Of a DNA stretch of 64,000 nucleotides, positions 9,137-18,424 are shown in pieces; within the stretch, counting starts at the first letter, position 1, and each line of letters begins with the position of its first letter. A model generated the notes under the pieces. The model did not search any database, had not been told where the DNA came from, and was given only the letters and a program-made list of their open reading frames with translations. The DNA is taken from positions 496,001 to 560,000 of the forward strand of contig NZ_JAVJQO010000008.1 in the NCBI RefSeq assembly GCF_040218225.1, given 5' to 3'. The position numbers and the translations under genes are program-made. This DNA comes from Gracilimonas sp. GTDB lineage: Bacteria; Bacteroidota; Rhodothermia; Balneolales; Balneolaceae.

Positions 9137-10681
9137 TTAATTTCTTTTTAACTCGATGAATCCGCGGGCATTCTCTTCATTAATAATCTCCAGCGTCACC
9201 GATCCTTTTTCATTTAAATTTTGGCGCATAAGTTCTTCTAAACTTGAGAGATCTTCAACCTTTTCTTCTTCTATTTTATGAATTTGCTGATCTGCACGTA
9301 ATCCTCGGTTCCAGGCTTCAGAATATTTGTAAACCTGATCAATAATCAGATCAAATTTTTGAGCATCCTCTGCTTTGGCTACAGCCATCACCCTGAAACC
9401 TAAATCAAATTCCTGATACATTACCCCCTCATTATTTCCTTCCGGAATCTCTCTGGGTTCAATCGGGGTTTCGTTAGCAGAGATTTCAGGAATAGGATCT
9501 GGTTCAAGTAGTTTTAGGGTTACGTTTTTTTCGATCTCTCTTCCATCTCTGAGGATATTAAGTTTTACAACCTCTCCTGGCCTCATTATAGCAACCTGTT
9601 GCTGAAGCTGATTCGCTTCATATACTTCTTTACCATTCACACTCAGAACGACATCACCCGGAATAATACCAGCCTTCGAAGCAGCACCTTCATCTGAAAT
9701 ACTTAAAATTTCAACACCACGAACGGTTTCCATACCCTTTTCAATGGCCCGGTCATAATCAACTCCGGCAATGGAAACTCCAAGCAATGCTCTGCGTACC
9801 TGACCATATTCGATCAAATCTTTAGCTACCTTAATAGCCAGATTGCTTGGAACAGCGAATCCGTACCCCTGATAAGCACCGGTTTGAGAAGCAATTGCTG
9901 TATTTATACCAATCAGCTGTCCACTGGTATTTACCAAAGCCCCTCCACTATTCCCTTTATTTATGGCTGCATCAGTCTGAATGAAACTTTCGATGCGCAT
10001 ACGGTCATCTATAATCTGTACATCCCTGCTGAGAGCACTTACAATCCCGGCCGTTACCGTAGATCTGAGCCTGAATGGATTTCCAATTGCTAAAACCCAT
10101 TCCCCTACATCCAGCGTTTCGGAGTCACCAATAGTTACCTTTGGCAAGTTATTCCCGTTAATTTTGATGACCGCTAAATCTGTACTTGAATCAATGCCTA
10201 CTACTTTTGCAGGATACTCGCGTTTATCATTCAGTACTACCCGCAATCCTTTTTCAACCGCTCCTTCAATCACATGATAGTTTGTGAGGATATATCCATC
10301 GGTAGTAATCAAAACGCCCGAACCAACAGTTCTTGCCCTGCGCGGCATCAGTCTATCCCAAATACTTTCTCCATCTTCTTCCTCATCAAATTCATGAGTT
10401 TCGTCCTGAGGCATGGCATCATCTATAGGTACTATTGCTTCTATATATACAACTGTTGGTGTGACCTCTTCAGCTATTTTTTTAAATAGGAAGCGAGCAT
10501 CGGCACCTTCGAGCTCTTCATCGGTTATAAAAGGTTCATTACTTTGGGTGATTTCAGTGGTTCGAACTTCAGCTAGTGGTGCAAGTTCTTCGTTGATCGT
10601 GTAAAGTGCGATAAGCGTTCCAGCCGTGATTCCGATCATAATCAGCAATATGGCTGTGAGAATTAAATCTTTGCGTTTCAT
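9137..10681 (-). CDS. HtrA/Deg-family serine protease
   Basis: The 514-residue protein has an N-terminal signal anchor (about 7-28), an acidic linker, and a trypsin-like domain with triad H136 (TNYHVIEG), D168 (STDLAVIK) and S245 (NKGNSGGALVN). Two PDZ domains follow (about 295-385, including RALLGVSIAGVD, and about 415-510). This is the Deg protease/chaperone layout of periplasmic quality control. It sits between recO, 8 nt upstream, and an LPP20-like lipoprotein. The signal region may stay as a membrane anchor, as in DegS. Confidence 0.93.
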   Translation of the reverse strand: MKRKDLILTAILLIMIGITAGTLIALYTINEELAPLAEVRTTEITQSNEPFITDEELEGADARFLFKKIAEEVTPTVVYIEAIVPIDDAMPQDETHEFDEEEDGESIWDRLMPRRARTVGSGVLITTDGYILTNYHVIEGAVEKGLRVVLNDKREYPAKVVGIDSSTDLAVIKINGNNLPKVTIGDSETLDVGEWVLAIGNPFRLRSTVTAGIVSALSRDVQIIDDRMRIESFIQTDAAINKGNSGGALVNTSGQLIGINTAIASQTGAYQGYGFAVPSNLAIKVAKDLIEYGQVRRALLGVSIAGVDYDRAIEKGMETVRGVEILSISDEGAASKAGIIPGDVVLSVNGKEVYEANQLQQQVAIMRPGEVVKLNILRDGREIEKNVTLKLLEPDPIPEISANETPIEPREIPEGNNEGVMYQEFDLGFRVMAVAKAEDAQKFDLIIDQVYKYSEAWNRGLRADQQIHKIEEEKVEDLSSLEELMRQNLNEKGSVTLEIINEENARGFIELKRN

Positions 10682-10689
10682 AAAATCAC

Positions 10690-11418
10690 CTATAACATCT
10701 GTTCAAAAATAGAATCCGACCTTCGTTCCTGGTATCCTTCAATATGATATTTAAAATAAACATCTAAATGGTGAACAAGTTGTCTTAGTTCTCCATTCTC
10801 TAATCCTGCTTTAAAAATATTCTTACTTTTTGTGGACATTCCTAAAATTAAAAAACGTGTTTGAGCCGGTGTTAGTTTATAAGACAATTCATCTTCAGAC
10901 TGTTCCGAAATTTTTCCACTCGATACATTCAAATATGCTGTTTCCGGAATCTCGGTTAATCCACTGACTAATCCAATACCAGAAATTTCTGCCAGCCTAA
11001 GCTGGACGTACGCGAAAACCGAAGGATAAGTTTCTCCGGAATCACCCAACCACTCGATAAAGTTTTTGGCAAACTCAAAAATGGGGTTATTGACTTCGTT
11101 CTCATGAACCAATTGAGAAATCATTTCCAGTGTAGAGTACAGAATAGCAGCTTTATCAAAATCTTTTCTAAAGGTATTTGTAGAATAATAAAGTGACGCT
11201 TCGGTAAGTGTTTGAACGCCTCTGTTTGGTTTATGGTAATAAACAACATCCAATACAGCACCAATCTCCAGAATTCCAGCTAATTTATTTTTGGGCTTTT
11301 TAGCTCCTTTGGCAATCAAAGCAATCTTACCATGCTCTGCCGAAAGAACTGTCAGTATCTTACTCGATTCCTGATAATCAATAACCCGTAAAATTATAGC
11401 CTGAGTGTGTGCAATCAT
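10690..11418 (-). CDS. recO: DNA repair protein RecO
   Basis: The 242-residue protein begins with the RecO OB-fold signature (TQAIILRVIDYQESSKILTVLSAEHGKIALIAKGAKKPKNKLAG split over about residues 5-50) and continues with the helical C-terminal domain. RecO loads RecA onto gapped DNA together with RecR and anneals SSB-coated strands. Length is typical. The zinc-binding cysteines of some RecO proteins are not evident here. It is transcribed leftward with htrA, 8 nt downstream. Confidence 0.93.
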   Translation of the reverse strand: MIAHTQAIILRVIDYQESSKILTVLSAEHGKIALIAKGAKKPKNKLAGILEIGAVLDVVYYHKPNRGVQTLTEASLYYSTNTFRKDFDKAAILYSTLEMISQLVHENEVNNPIFEFAKNFIEWLGDSGETYPSVFAYVQLRLAEISGIGLVSGLTEIPETAYLNVSSGKISEQSEDELSYKLTPAQTRFLILGMSTKSKNIFKAGLENGELRQLVHHLDVYFKYHIEGYQERRSDSIFEQML

Positions 11419-11463
11419 GAAATTAACTTATTTCTGTAGGCCATGGGTAGAAAATGTCAGACA

Positions 11464-11958
11464 TCATTGCGGCTCCAGAAATTCTACTTTAAATTTAAAA
11501 TAGGTATCTAATTTTTCTTTTAACTCCTGAAATACCTCATAGAGTTCATCCAATTCTTCCCTGTCTGATTTAACCAATCTCATATATCCATTGCTGGTCA
11601 TAATATCCAGAGTAAACCATTCTTTAGTCTTCATACCCTGACTGAATAATGCGTTTCCCGTTTCGTGATTTGAAAGCAGAAACTCATCGACTTCTCCAAA
11701 ACCAATGGTCCGTAACCTGAACCTGAAATAACTAAAAAATTTATAGTATTTCGTGACTGTATATTCATCGGTATTAAATTCAAACTCATATCGGGAAAAA
11801 ATTTTTTGCAATACTGCTACAGCGAAAATCAAAAAGAAAAGGGCAAACACAAATCCCAACAAAAAGCTTGAGAAAAACAGTAAAAAGTCAATTAACGTGA
11901 AGCTTGCTTCTACTCCCAGGAAAATCAGATTATACTCTTTATGCAGTTCGTAGTTCAA
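11464..11958 (-). CDS. Small membrane protein of unknown function
   Basis: The 164-residue protein has one long or two closely spaced hydrophobic helices (about residues 17-52, Phe/Leu-rich) followed by a soluble beta-rich domain (about 60-160) that may adopt a PH-like fold. I do not recognise a family. It is 45 nt upstream of recO on the same strand and may head that operon. Confidence 0.6.
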   Translation of the reverse strand: MNYELHKEYNLIFLGVEASFTLIDFLLFFSSFLLGFVFALFFLIFAVAVLQKIFSRYEFEFNTDEYTVTKYYKFFSYFRFRLRTIGFGEVDEFLLSNHETGNALFSQGMKTKEWFTLDIMTSNGYMRLVKSDREELDELYEVFQELKEKLDTYFKFKVEFLEPQ

Positions 11959-12095
11959 AAAAGGAGGCTTGGATTCAATTCTTTATATGCCTGATAATAT
12001 CATCTGCACTTACTGATTGCAACAGACCTTTTTGAATAATAAATACGCTAGATTTGTTTAACCTTTAAAGATTATATTTGATGTTTATTACTTAA

Positions 12096-12114
12096 TTGAG
12101 TAATATTTACTCAA
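12096..12114. promoter_or_regulatory. Perfect palindrome in front of satD
   Basis: TTGAGTAA-TAT-TTACTCAA is a 19-bp perfect inverted repeat (8-bp arms, 3-bp spacer) ending 23 nt before the satD ATG. It has the size of a dimeric HTH repressor site. SatD has a C-terminal HTH, so autoregulation is possible (inference). Confidence 0.5.
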
Positions 12115-12137
12115 GCCTCTTAATTAATCCCCAAATC

Positions 12138-12770
12138 ATGATTGCTGTCCTAACAGGTGATATAGTGTATTCATCTTCCGCAAAAAACCTGGAAGCCTGG
12201 CTTCCTGTTCTTAAAAGTATTTTTAACGATGTTGAAAACCAATTCGAAATACTGGGAAATGGAGTTGAAATGCATCGCGGAGATGGTTTTCAGCTTGGAC
12301 TGACCGACATTTCGAAAGCTCTTCAGGTTGCATTCATCATAAGAGCAGGACTTATAAAGTCAAAAAGTATGGGCATAAAAATGGATACCCGGGTTGCCAT
12401 TGGAATTGGTGAATATGAATATCTCGAAAATAGCGTGAATGAGTCTTATGGGGATGTTTTCACGCGTTCAGGTCATGCTTTGGATGAGTTAAAAAACACA
12501 GATGACCGTCTTGCTTTATCTTCCCACATTTCTGACTTTGACAGCGAAATGAAAGTGAGCCTGAAATTTGCCGATACCTTAATAAAAGAGTGGTCACAAG
12601 CTGATGCCGAGATTGCCTGGTATTTTTGGATGAAAGATTTAACTCAAGCCGAAATTGCTGATGCACTTCAGATTTCACAACCTGCAGTTTCAAAAAGGAA
12701 AAAACGTGCTCATCTTGATGAACTGGAACTTATGTTGAACCGGTATTCAACCAAAACTAAAACATTTTGA
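12138..12770 (+). CDS. SatD-family protein with C-terminal helix-turn-helix
   Basis: The start chosen is the ATG at 12138 (MIAVLTGDIVYSS), because the family begins at this point and the upstream in-frame TTG lies inside the 12096 palindrome. The 210-residue protein has the SatD signature (TGDIV...EMHRGDGFQ) and a C-terminal HTH (LTQAEIADALQISQPAVSKRKKRA). SatD-like proteins are small, poorly understood proteins with a nucleotide-cyclase-like core. The DUF3307 membrane protein starts 2 nt after its stop, a pairing I also associate with SatD in Bacteroidota-like genomes. Confidence 0.8.
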   Translation: MIAVLTGDIVYSSSAKNLEAWLPVLKSIFNDVENQFEILGNGVEMHRGDGFQLGLTDISKALQVAFIIRAGLIKSKSMGIKMDTRVAIGIGEYEYLENSVNESYGDVFTRSGHALDELKNTDDRLALSSHISDFDSEMKVSLKFADTLIKEWSQADAEIAWYFWMKDLTQAEIADALQISQPAVSKRKKRAHLDELELMLNRYSTKTKTF

Positions 12771-12772
12771 AT

Positions 12773-13492
12773 ATGTATGATTTGTTTCTGATGCTGGTTC
12801 TGGCACATTTGCTTGGCGATTTCATGCTTCAACCCTCCACTTGGATAGAAAGGCGCCGGCAAAAGAAATGGAAGGCTTACCCTCTTTATCTGCATGGTTT
12901 ACTACATGTCGCCCTGGGCTTCTTTGCACTCTGGCTGACTGGATTATCGGTTTTTTGGTACCTGGCTTTTCTGATTGGCGGTACCCATATCCTTATCGAT
13001 CCTATTAAAGCCTTTTCAAAGAAAAAACGTCTTTCCTTTTTTCTGGACCAAACAATTCACCTGTTGGTCATTTGTCTTTCTGTGCTTATTGTTAATGACT
13101 TCAACTTTCCTGAATTATCGTTGGAGTTTATAGAATGGAAAATAATTGTCGCTTTTGTATTTGTCACAAAACCAGCTTCCATTCTTATCACCCAGCTATT
13201 ACCCGAAGACTGGGGACCTCAAAAAACCTCGAAAAAACTCAAATCCGGGCAATCTGATAACGGACTTGAAAATGCCGGCGAATATATTGGTATCCTGGAA
13301 AGACTTCTGATTCTGGGATTCATACTCACCAATAACTGGAGTGGAATCGGGTTTTTGCTCGCAGCTAAATCGGTATTCAGGTTTAGTGACCTTCAGAAAG
13401 CGGAGCAGAGAAAACAAACGGAATACATCATGATTGGTACCCTGCTCAGCTTTAGTATTGCTATTGTCAGTGGCTGGTGGGCTTCTTTCTAG
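12773..13492 (+). CDS. DUF3307 membrane protein
   Basis: The ATG at 12773 gives a 239-residue protein with about six transmembrane segments. The N-terminus (HLLGDFMLQPSTWIERRRQKKW) is the DUF3307 signature, followed by LYLHGLLHVALG. It is translationally adjacent to satD, suggesting a SatD-controlled membrane partner. Its 3' end overlaps the convergent carboxyltransferase gene by 4 nt. Function unknown. Confidence 0.85.
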   Translation: MYDLFLMLVLAHLLGDFMLQPSTWIERRRQKKWKAYPLYLHGLLHVALGFFALWLTGLSVFWYLAFLIGGTHILIDPIKAFSKKKRLSFFLDQTIHLLVICLSVLIVNDFNFPELSLEFIEWKIIVAFVFVTKPASILITQLLPEDWGPQKTSKKLKSGQSDNGLENAGEYIGILERLLILGFILTNNWSGIGFLLAAKSVFRFSDLQKAEQRKQTEYIMIGTLLSFSIAIVSGWWASF

Positions 13493-15120
13493 GTTTGGAG
13501 CACACCTGTCTTAAAATCTTTTATTTCAGGATTGAGATTTGCGCATTCAATAGCTTTTGAAATCCGATCGCGCGTTTCAAGCGGGTTAATAATTCCATCT
13601 ACCCATAGTCTTGAAGCAGCATAACGAACATCTGTTTGCTTGTCATAACGATCACTGATCTTCTTCATGATTTTTTCCTGCTCCTCTTCACTCACTTCCT
13701 TGCCCTTTTTCTTCATAGCAGCTACCTGAATTTGCATTAAGGTTTTCGAAGCCGAGGCTCCACTCATTACGGCAATCTTAGCCGTTGGCCAGGCATACAT
13801 AAAACGGGGATCGTATGCTCGTCCACACATAGCATAATTCCCGGCTCCGTAACTGTTCCCAACTACAATAGTAACCTTCGGAACTGTGCTGTTACTCATA
13901 GCATTCACCATTTTAGCACCATCTTTGATAATGCCACCATGTTCGCTTCTTTTGCCAATCATAAATCCGGTTACATCCTGCAAAAAGATCAATGGGATCT
14001 TCTTCTGATTACAGTTCATTATAAACCGGGCGGCCTTGTCTGCACTGTCTGAATATATTACCCCTCCAATCTGCATCTCACCTTTCTTGGTTCTTTTAAC
14101 CGTCCGCTGGTTGGCTACAATTCCCACACTCCAGCCATCGATTCGTGCAAATCCTGTGATAAGCGTTTGTCCATATCCTTTTTTGAATTCCGTGAAGCTG
14201 TCTTCATCCACGATGCAATCCAGCACCTCATTCATATCATATGGACTGGTTCTTGATTCCGGGATGATATCAAAAACATCGCTGGCAGGACGCTTGGGCT
14301 CCTTGCTTTTTTTACGATTAAAGCCTGCAGTTTCAAAAGGCCCAAACTTGTCTACCAAGTCTCGAATTGTGGAAAGGCATTCTTCATCATCTTCCATTTT
14401 ATAATCAGTAACACCAGAAATTTCGGTGTGAGTGGTAGCTCCTCCTAAAGTCTCGTTGTCTACGTCTTCACCAATGGCGGCTTTAACAAGATAGCTTCCG
14501 GCAAGAAACACACTCCCAGTTCCATCTACAATCAAGGCTTCATCACTCATAATGGGTAAATAAGCTCCGCCTGCCACACAACTGCCCATGATGGCTGCAA
14601 TTTGAGGGATTCCTTTTGCTGAGATGATTGCGTTATTTCTAAACATTCGCCCGAAGTGATCTTTATCCGGGAATATTTCATCCTGCATGGGCAGAAAAAC
14701 TCCTGCAGAATCAACTAAGTAAATAAGCGGAATATGGTTTTCGATAGCAATTTCCTGAGCCCTGAGATTCTTTTTTGCCGTAATTGGAAACCATGCGCCG
14801 GCTTTTACAGTCGCATCATTCGCCACAATCATACACTTACGACCGCTTACTTCCCCAATTCCGGTTATCACACCACCAGATGGACAGCCGCCTTGTTCTT
14901 CATACATTTCATAGCCAGCCCAAAGTCCTAACTCATAGAAGCGGGAATCTTTATCGGTCAGTTTTTCGATTCTTTCGCGCGCAGTCAGCTTTCCTTTACC
15001 ATGCTCCTTATCGATACGCTTTTGTCCGCCGCCAAGCTTTATTTGACCTTCAATTTCTCCAAATTCTTCGATAATATTATGTAACCAATGTTTGGTAGCG
15101 CTTCCAGATTCACTGCTCAT
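13489..15120 (-). CDS. Acyl-CoA carboxylase carboxyltransferase (beta) subunit, methylcrotonyl/propionyl-CoA type
   Basis: The 543-residue protein covers both carboxyltransferase halves: LTARERIEKL start, GSCVAGGAYLPIMSDEALIV oxyanion region, then RKKSKEPKRPASDV linker and the second half with QDVTGFMIGK and GNSYGAGNYAMCGRAYDPRF. It moves CO2 from biotin to an acyl-CoA. The MQDEIFPDKDHFGRMF segment and overall order resemble methylcrotonyl-CoA carboxylase beta; propionyl-CoA is possible. No biotin carboxylase subunit lies nearby. It is transcribed alone, convergent with DUF3307. Confidence 0.9.
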   Translation of the reverse strand: MSSESGSATKHWLHNIIEEFGEIEGQIKLGGGQKRIDKEHGKGKLTARERIEKLTDKDSRFYELGLWAGYEMYEEQGGCPSGGVITGIGEVSGRKCMIVANDATVKAGAWFPITAKKNLRAQEIAIENHIPLIYLVDSAGVFLPMQDEIFPDKDHFGRMFRNNAIISAKGIPQIAAIMGSCVAGGAYLPIMSDEALIVDGTGSVFLAGSYLVKAAIGEDVDNETLGGATTHTEISGVTDYKMEDDEECLSTIRDLVDKFGPFETAGFNRKKSKEPKRPASDVFDIIPESRTSPYDMNEVLDCIVDEDSFTEFKKGYGQTLITGFARIDGWSVGIVANQRTVKRTKKGEMQIGGVIYSDSADKAARFIMNCNQKKIPLIFLQDVTGFMIGKRSEHGGIIKDGAKMVNAMSNSTVPKVTIVVGNSYGAGNYAMCGRAYDPRFMYAWPTAKIAVMSGASASKTLMQIQVAAMKKKGKEVSEEEQEKIMKKISDRYDKQTDVRYAASRLWVDGIINPLETRDRISKAIECANLNPEIKDFKTGVLQT

Positions 15121-15235
15121 ATTCTGTGATTTTTTTGTTTATATAATGTTGGTTCGAATGCTGCGTTGAAAATAGGGATTATATTTAATGTGTAAACCCC
15201 GATATTGATTTAAATCATTCAAAAAATTGACTTCC

Positions 15236-16600
15236 ATGAGTAAGCGACTTTTAACCATACTTTTGCTTTTAGGATTTTCAACATCTTTACTCGCACAACG
15301 TGTTAATTACCGCCAGTTGGTTATGCAATCGCAAACCCCAACTATTTTTATTGAAGATATCATCCTTCCCGGGGAAGATGGTAAAACAACTTTAGCCTTC
15401 ATTTTCAGGTTCAATAACGACTTTATACCGTTCAAAAAAATTCCATTGAACAACAATTTAAATGCTCCCACCGATGCTGAATTCTATTCTACCATCAGAC
15501 TCAATACAGAAGTTTTTGAAGGCAAATTAAATAGACGAAACGACCCTTCATCCAATTCTGCTTCCCGTGATGTTTGGAAAGACACTCTTTTCACTAATAA
15601 TTTTGAGCAAACACAGTCCCCCACAAATTACGCTTCGGGAACTCTTTCTGCCCCACTTAGTCCCGGACACTATAACTTTATTCTGCAACTTGCTATGATG
15701 CAGGAAATTAATGAACGAAATACACGCCGCAGAGAAGTTTATGTTCCGGATTTAGCTACTAAGAAAACCGGAGAGATTATCCTGATAAAGGATAGACAGG
15801 ATGACAATTTGGAACTCATGAATATGGAGCGGAATGTGCTTTTTGGAAAAGATTTCTATGCCTTAATCCGCATTCCTGAGTATGATAATTCAGCTTCATA
15901 CTCTGTTAAGGTAGATAAAGCCAAGACTTCCAGAAAGGACACGACTTCCATCAACAATATTCATTCTGCAAAACTTGCATCAGGTGATATTTTTCAGAAT
16001 TCTACAGTCCGAATTAACAAATCTGGTACTCCATCACTGAACATTATACAAGGAGATCAGCCGTACACCTACGCTCTGGTTTCAATACCAGGCAGCACAT
16101 TTGAGAATGCACCCTACATTCTGAAACTTACAAAAGATGGGCAGAATGAACCTGTAGCTGAATCATTTTTCAGGTCGTACTGGCCCGAAATGCCTGCTAG
16201 CCTCTATAATCTGGATGTAGCCATCAATAACCTGAAGTATATTGTATCTGAGAAAGAGCTAAAGCAAATCGATAGTGGAAACAATCGAGAGCGCGAAAAG
16301 AAATTCAGGGAATTCTGGGAAAGCAAAGATCCCACCCCAAAAACTGTTTACAACGAGTTAATGGCCGAATATTACCGTCGCATCGATTTCGCTTACAAAG
16401 AATTTGGAAGCCAGGAAAATCCAATGGGGCATGAAAGTGATCAGGGTGAAGTGTATATAAAATTTGGCCCGCCCAATGAGAAAGAACGCCGATTCCCTGA
16501 AAGTGGAAAAACAATAGAAGTTTGGAAATACCCAAATCGAACGTTTGTATTTGAGGCCACATCAGGCTTTGGCGATTTTATGTTGGTTGGCACACGATAA
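15236..16600 (+). CDS. GWxTD-domain protein
   Basis: The ATG at 15236 gives a 454-residue protein with signal peptide MSKRLLTILLLLGFSTSLLAQ; the in-frame TTG at 15227 adds only three residues. The C-terminal ~130 residues carry the GWxTD-domain pattern: REFWESKDPTP, NELMAEYYRRIDFAYKEFG, then DQGEVYIKFGPPNEKERRF and VWKYPNRTFVFE. The domain is common in Acidobacteria, Rhodothermota and relatives; its job is unknown. The N-terminal part is beta-rich. The gene stands alone, 41 nt ahead of pdxA. Confidence 0.82.
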   Translation: MSKRLLTILLLLGFSTSLLAQRVNYRQLVMQSQTPTIFIEDIILPGEDGKTTLAFIFRFNNDFIPFKKIPLNNNLNAPTDAEFYSTIRLNTEVFEGKLNRRNDPSSNSASRDVWKDTLFTNNFEQTQSPTNYASGTLSAPLSPGHYNFILQLAMMQEINERNTRRREVYVPDLATKKTGEIILIKDRQDDNLELMNMERNVLFGKDFYALIRIPEYDNSASYSVKVDKAKTSRKDTTSINNIHSAKLASGDIFQNSTVRINKSGTPSLNIIQGDQPYTYALVSIPGSTFENAPYILKLTKDGQNEPVAESFFRSYWPEMPASLYNLDVAINNLKYIVSEKELKQIDSGNNREREKKFREFWESKDPTPKTVYNELMAEYYRRIDFAYKEFGSQENPMGHESDQGEVYIKFGPPNEKERRFPESGKTIEVWKYPNRTFVFEATSGFGDFMLVGTR

Positions 16601-16641
16601 ATCTGTGTATTGCTCTTTAATCGCCTTATTTTAGGCGTATC

Positions 16642-17652
16642 ATGTTGACGAAAAAAATTCCCCGAATAGCTATTTCTATTGGTGATTTCAACGGAATCGG
16701 ACCCGAAATCATCCTTAAGTCTTTATCAGACATTGATCTAAGTACGTCTACTCCCATCATCATCTCCCCTGAAAAAATTATTGAGGCTGTTCGTTCTTAT
16801 CTTCCTGAGGATCTTAAAATCAACAGCACTAATGACATCAATGAAATTGTCCCAAAAGCTATAAATCTGCTCTTAATTTCTGCAGAAGATTTAAAGATTA
16901 CTCCCGGGGTACAATCTGCCCAAAGCGGGCGAATAGCAATGCAATCCATAGAGAAGTGTATTCAGCTTTGCCTGGATAATGATTCAGATGCTATGGTAAC
17001 GGCCCCAATCTCTAAAGAGGCAGTAAATCTTGCCGGATATAATATTCCCGGGCATACTGAATTTCTGGCCTCTAAAACTGCTACTGATTCGGTATTGATG
17101 ATGTTGGTAAGCGGAGATCTAAGGGTGGCCTTGGTCACGACCCACACACCTGTTAAGGATGTAGCACCTGCAATAACGGAAGAAGTGATTCGAAAGAAAG
17201 TTGAACTTCTATCCTCCAGTCTTATTCATGATTTTGGCATCAAGAACCCAAAGATTGCGGTTTTTGGGTTAAATCCGCATGCCGGAGATGGCGGGGTTAT
17301 TGGTATGGAAGAAATTGAAATAATCCGCCCTGCTCTGAACAAGATAGGCGAGGAGCGGAAGGATATTACCCTTCATGGCCCCTTTCCTGCCGATGGTTTT
17401 TTTGGGCAACAGCTGCATAAACATCACGATGGAATTTTAGCGATGTATCATGATCAGGGATTGGCTCCATTCAAACTCCTTTCTTTTGGCAAAGGTGTGA
17501 ATTTTACGGCTGGACTTCCTATCATCCGCACTTCTCCGGATCATGGCACTGCGTTTGACATAGCAGGTAAAGGTGTCGCGAATCCATCCTCCTTCAAAGA
17601 AGCTTATAAACTGGCGGTTGAACTTGCAAACAAACGAATTAGTGAAGACTGA
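16642..17652 (+). CDS. pdxA: 4-hydroxythreonine-4-phosphate dehydrogenase PdxA
   Basis: The 336-residue protein oxidises 4-phosphohydroxy-L-threonine in the DXP-dependent vitamin B6 pathway. Visible signatures are GDFNGIGPEII near the start, GHTEFLASKT (metal His), GLNPHAGDGG, and AMYHDQGLAPFK with FTAGLPIIRTSPDHGTAFDIAGKG. Length is typical. The following methyltransferase overlaps its end by 11 nt, so the two are probably co-translated in the pdxA-methyltransferase-ftsE-queG operon. Confidence 0.95.
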   Translation: MLTKKIPRIAISIGDFNGIGPEIILKSLSDIDLSTSTPIIISPEKIIEAVRSYLPEDLKINSTNDINEIVPKAINLLLISAEDLKITPGVQSAQSGRIAMQSIEKCIQLCLDNDSDAMVTAPISKEAVNLAGYNIPGHTEFLASKTATDSVLMMLVSGDLRVALVTTHTPVKDVAPAITEEVIRKKVELLSSSLIHDFGIKNPKIAVFGLNPHAGDGGVIGMEEIEIIRPALNKIGEERKDITLHGPFPADGFFGQQLHKHHDGILAMYHDQGLAPFKLLSFGKGVNFTAGLPIIRTSPDHGTAFDIAGKGVANPSSFKEAYKLAVELANKRISED

Positions 17653-18424
17653 AAAAGCCGAAATTTATTCTGTATTGGCCGAACTCTACGATACCCTTAT
17701 GAAGGATGTAGATTATGAAATGTGGGCTGATTTTATTGATGAGGTAATTCAAACCCACCATCCTGACCCTATTGATGTGCTGGAACTGGCCTGTGGCACA
17801 GGTGCCATCTCTTTGAACCTTTCACGTCTTGATGAATATGAGCTAACCGCTACCGATCAATCGGCTGCTATGGTTGAAAAAGCACGTCAAAAAGCCGCTG
17901 AGCAAGAAGCAGACATTCAATTCCACACCATGGATTTCACTGATATCAATAGTAAAGAAAGCTTTGATATTATCTTTTCCGTTTTTGATAGTGTGAATTA
18001 CCTGCACTCTAAAACAGAAATTCAACAAATGCTTGATGGATGTTGGAATATACTAAACCCTGGTGGCTTACTGATTTTTGATTTTTCCACCCCTCAAAAT
18101 TCCCTGGAAGCTGTAGACTATCTTAACAACGAAGAAGGCAGCTTTGGCAATTATCGTTACTTTCGGGAGAGCCGGTATGAACCCGGAGAAAACTTTCACT
18201 TTAATGAGTTTGAAATAGACAGAATGGCAGATGACGGTAAAACCGTTCTGGAAAGCTATCACGAAATCCATAAGCAGCGAATTTATTCGCTAAAGGAAAT
18301 GCTATCAATTTTGGAACAAACCTCCTATCATCAGGTAGCCAAGTATGAGGGTTTTGACCTGGTGGATGCAGACGAAAAAAGCACACGCGTAACGATGGTA
18401 CTTCGATGTCAGAAACAGCAGTAA
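17642..18424 (+). CDS. Class I SAM-dependent methyltransferase
   Basis: I place the start at GTG 17642 (KTEKAEIYSVLAELYD follows), because the longer frame from 17573 lies wholly inside pdxA. The 260-residue protein has methyltransferase motif I (VLELACGTGAISLNLS), motif II (LTATDQSAAMVEKA) and a FDIIFSVFDSVNYL motif. It resembles small-molecule methyltransferases; the substrate cannot be read. It overlaps pdxA by 11 nt and ftsE by 19 nt. Confidence 0.82.
   Translation: MKTEKAEIYSVLAELYDTLMKDVDYEMWADFIDEVIQTHHPDPIDVLELACGTGAISLNLSRLDEYELTATDQSAAMVEKARQKAAEQEADIQFHTMDFTDINSKESFDIIFSVFDSVNYLHSKTEIQQMLDGCWNILNPGGLLIFDFSTPQNSLEAVDYLNNEEGSFGNYRYFRESRYEPGENFHFNEFEIDRMADDGKTVLESYHEIHKQRIYSLKEMLSILEQTSYHQVAKYEGFDLVDADEKSTRVTMVLRCQKQQ

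Noticed and set aside
12096-12137. TTG 12096 as satD start
   Set aside because: It lies inside the palindrome and the family begins at MIAVLTGD (12138).
17573-17641. Upstream start of the methyltransferase inside pdxA
   Set aside because: Added residues lie entirely within pdxA and do not resemble the family; GTG 17642 fits better.
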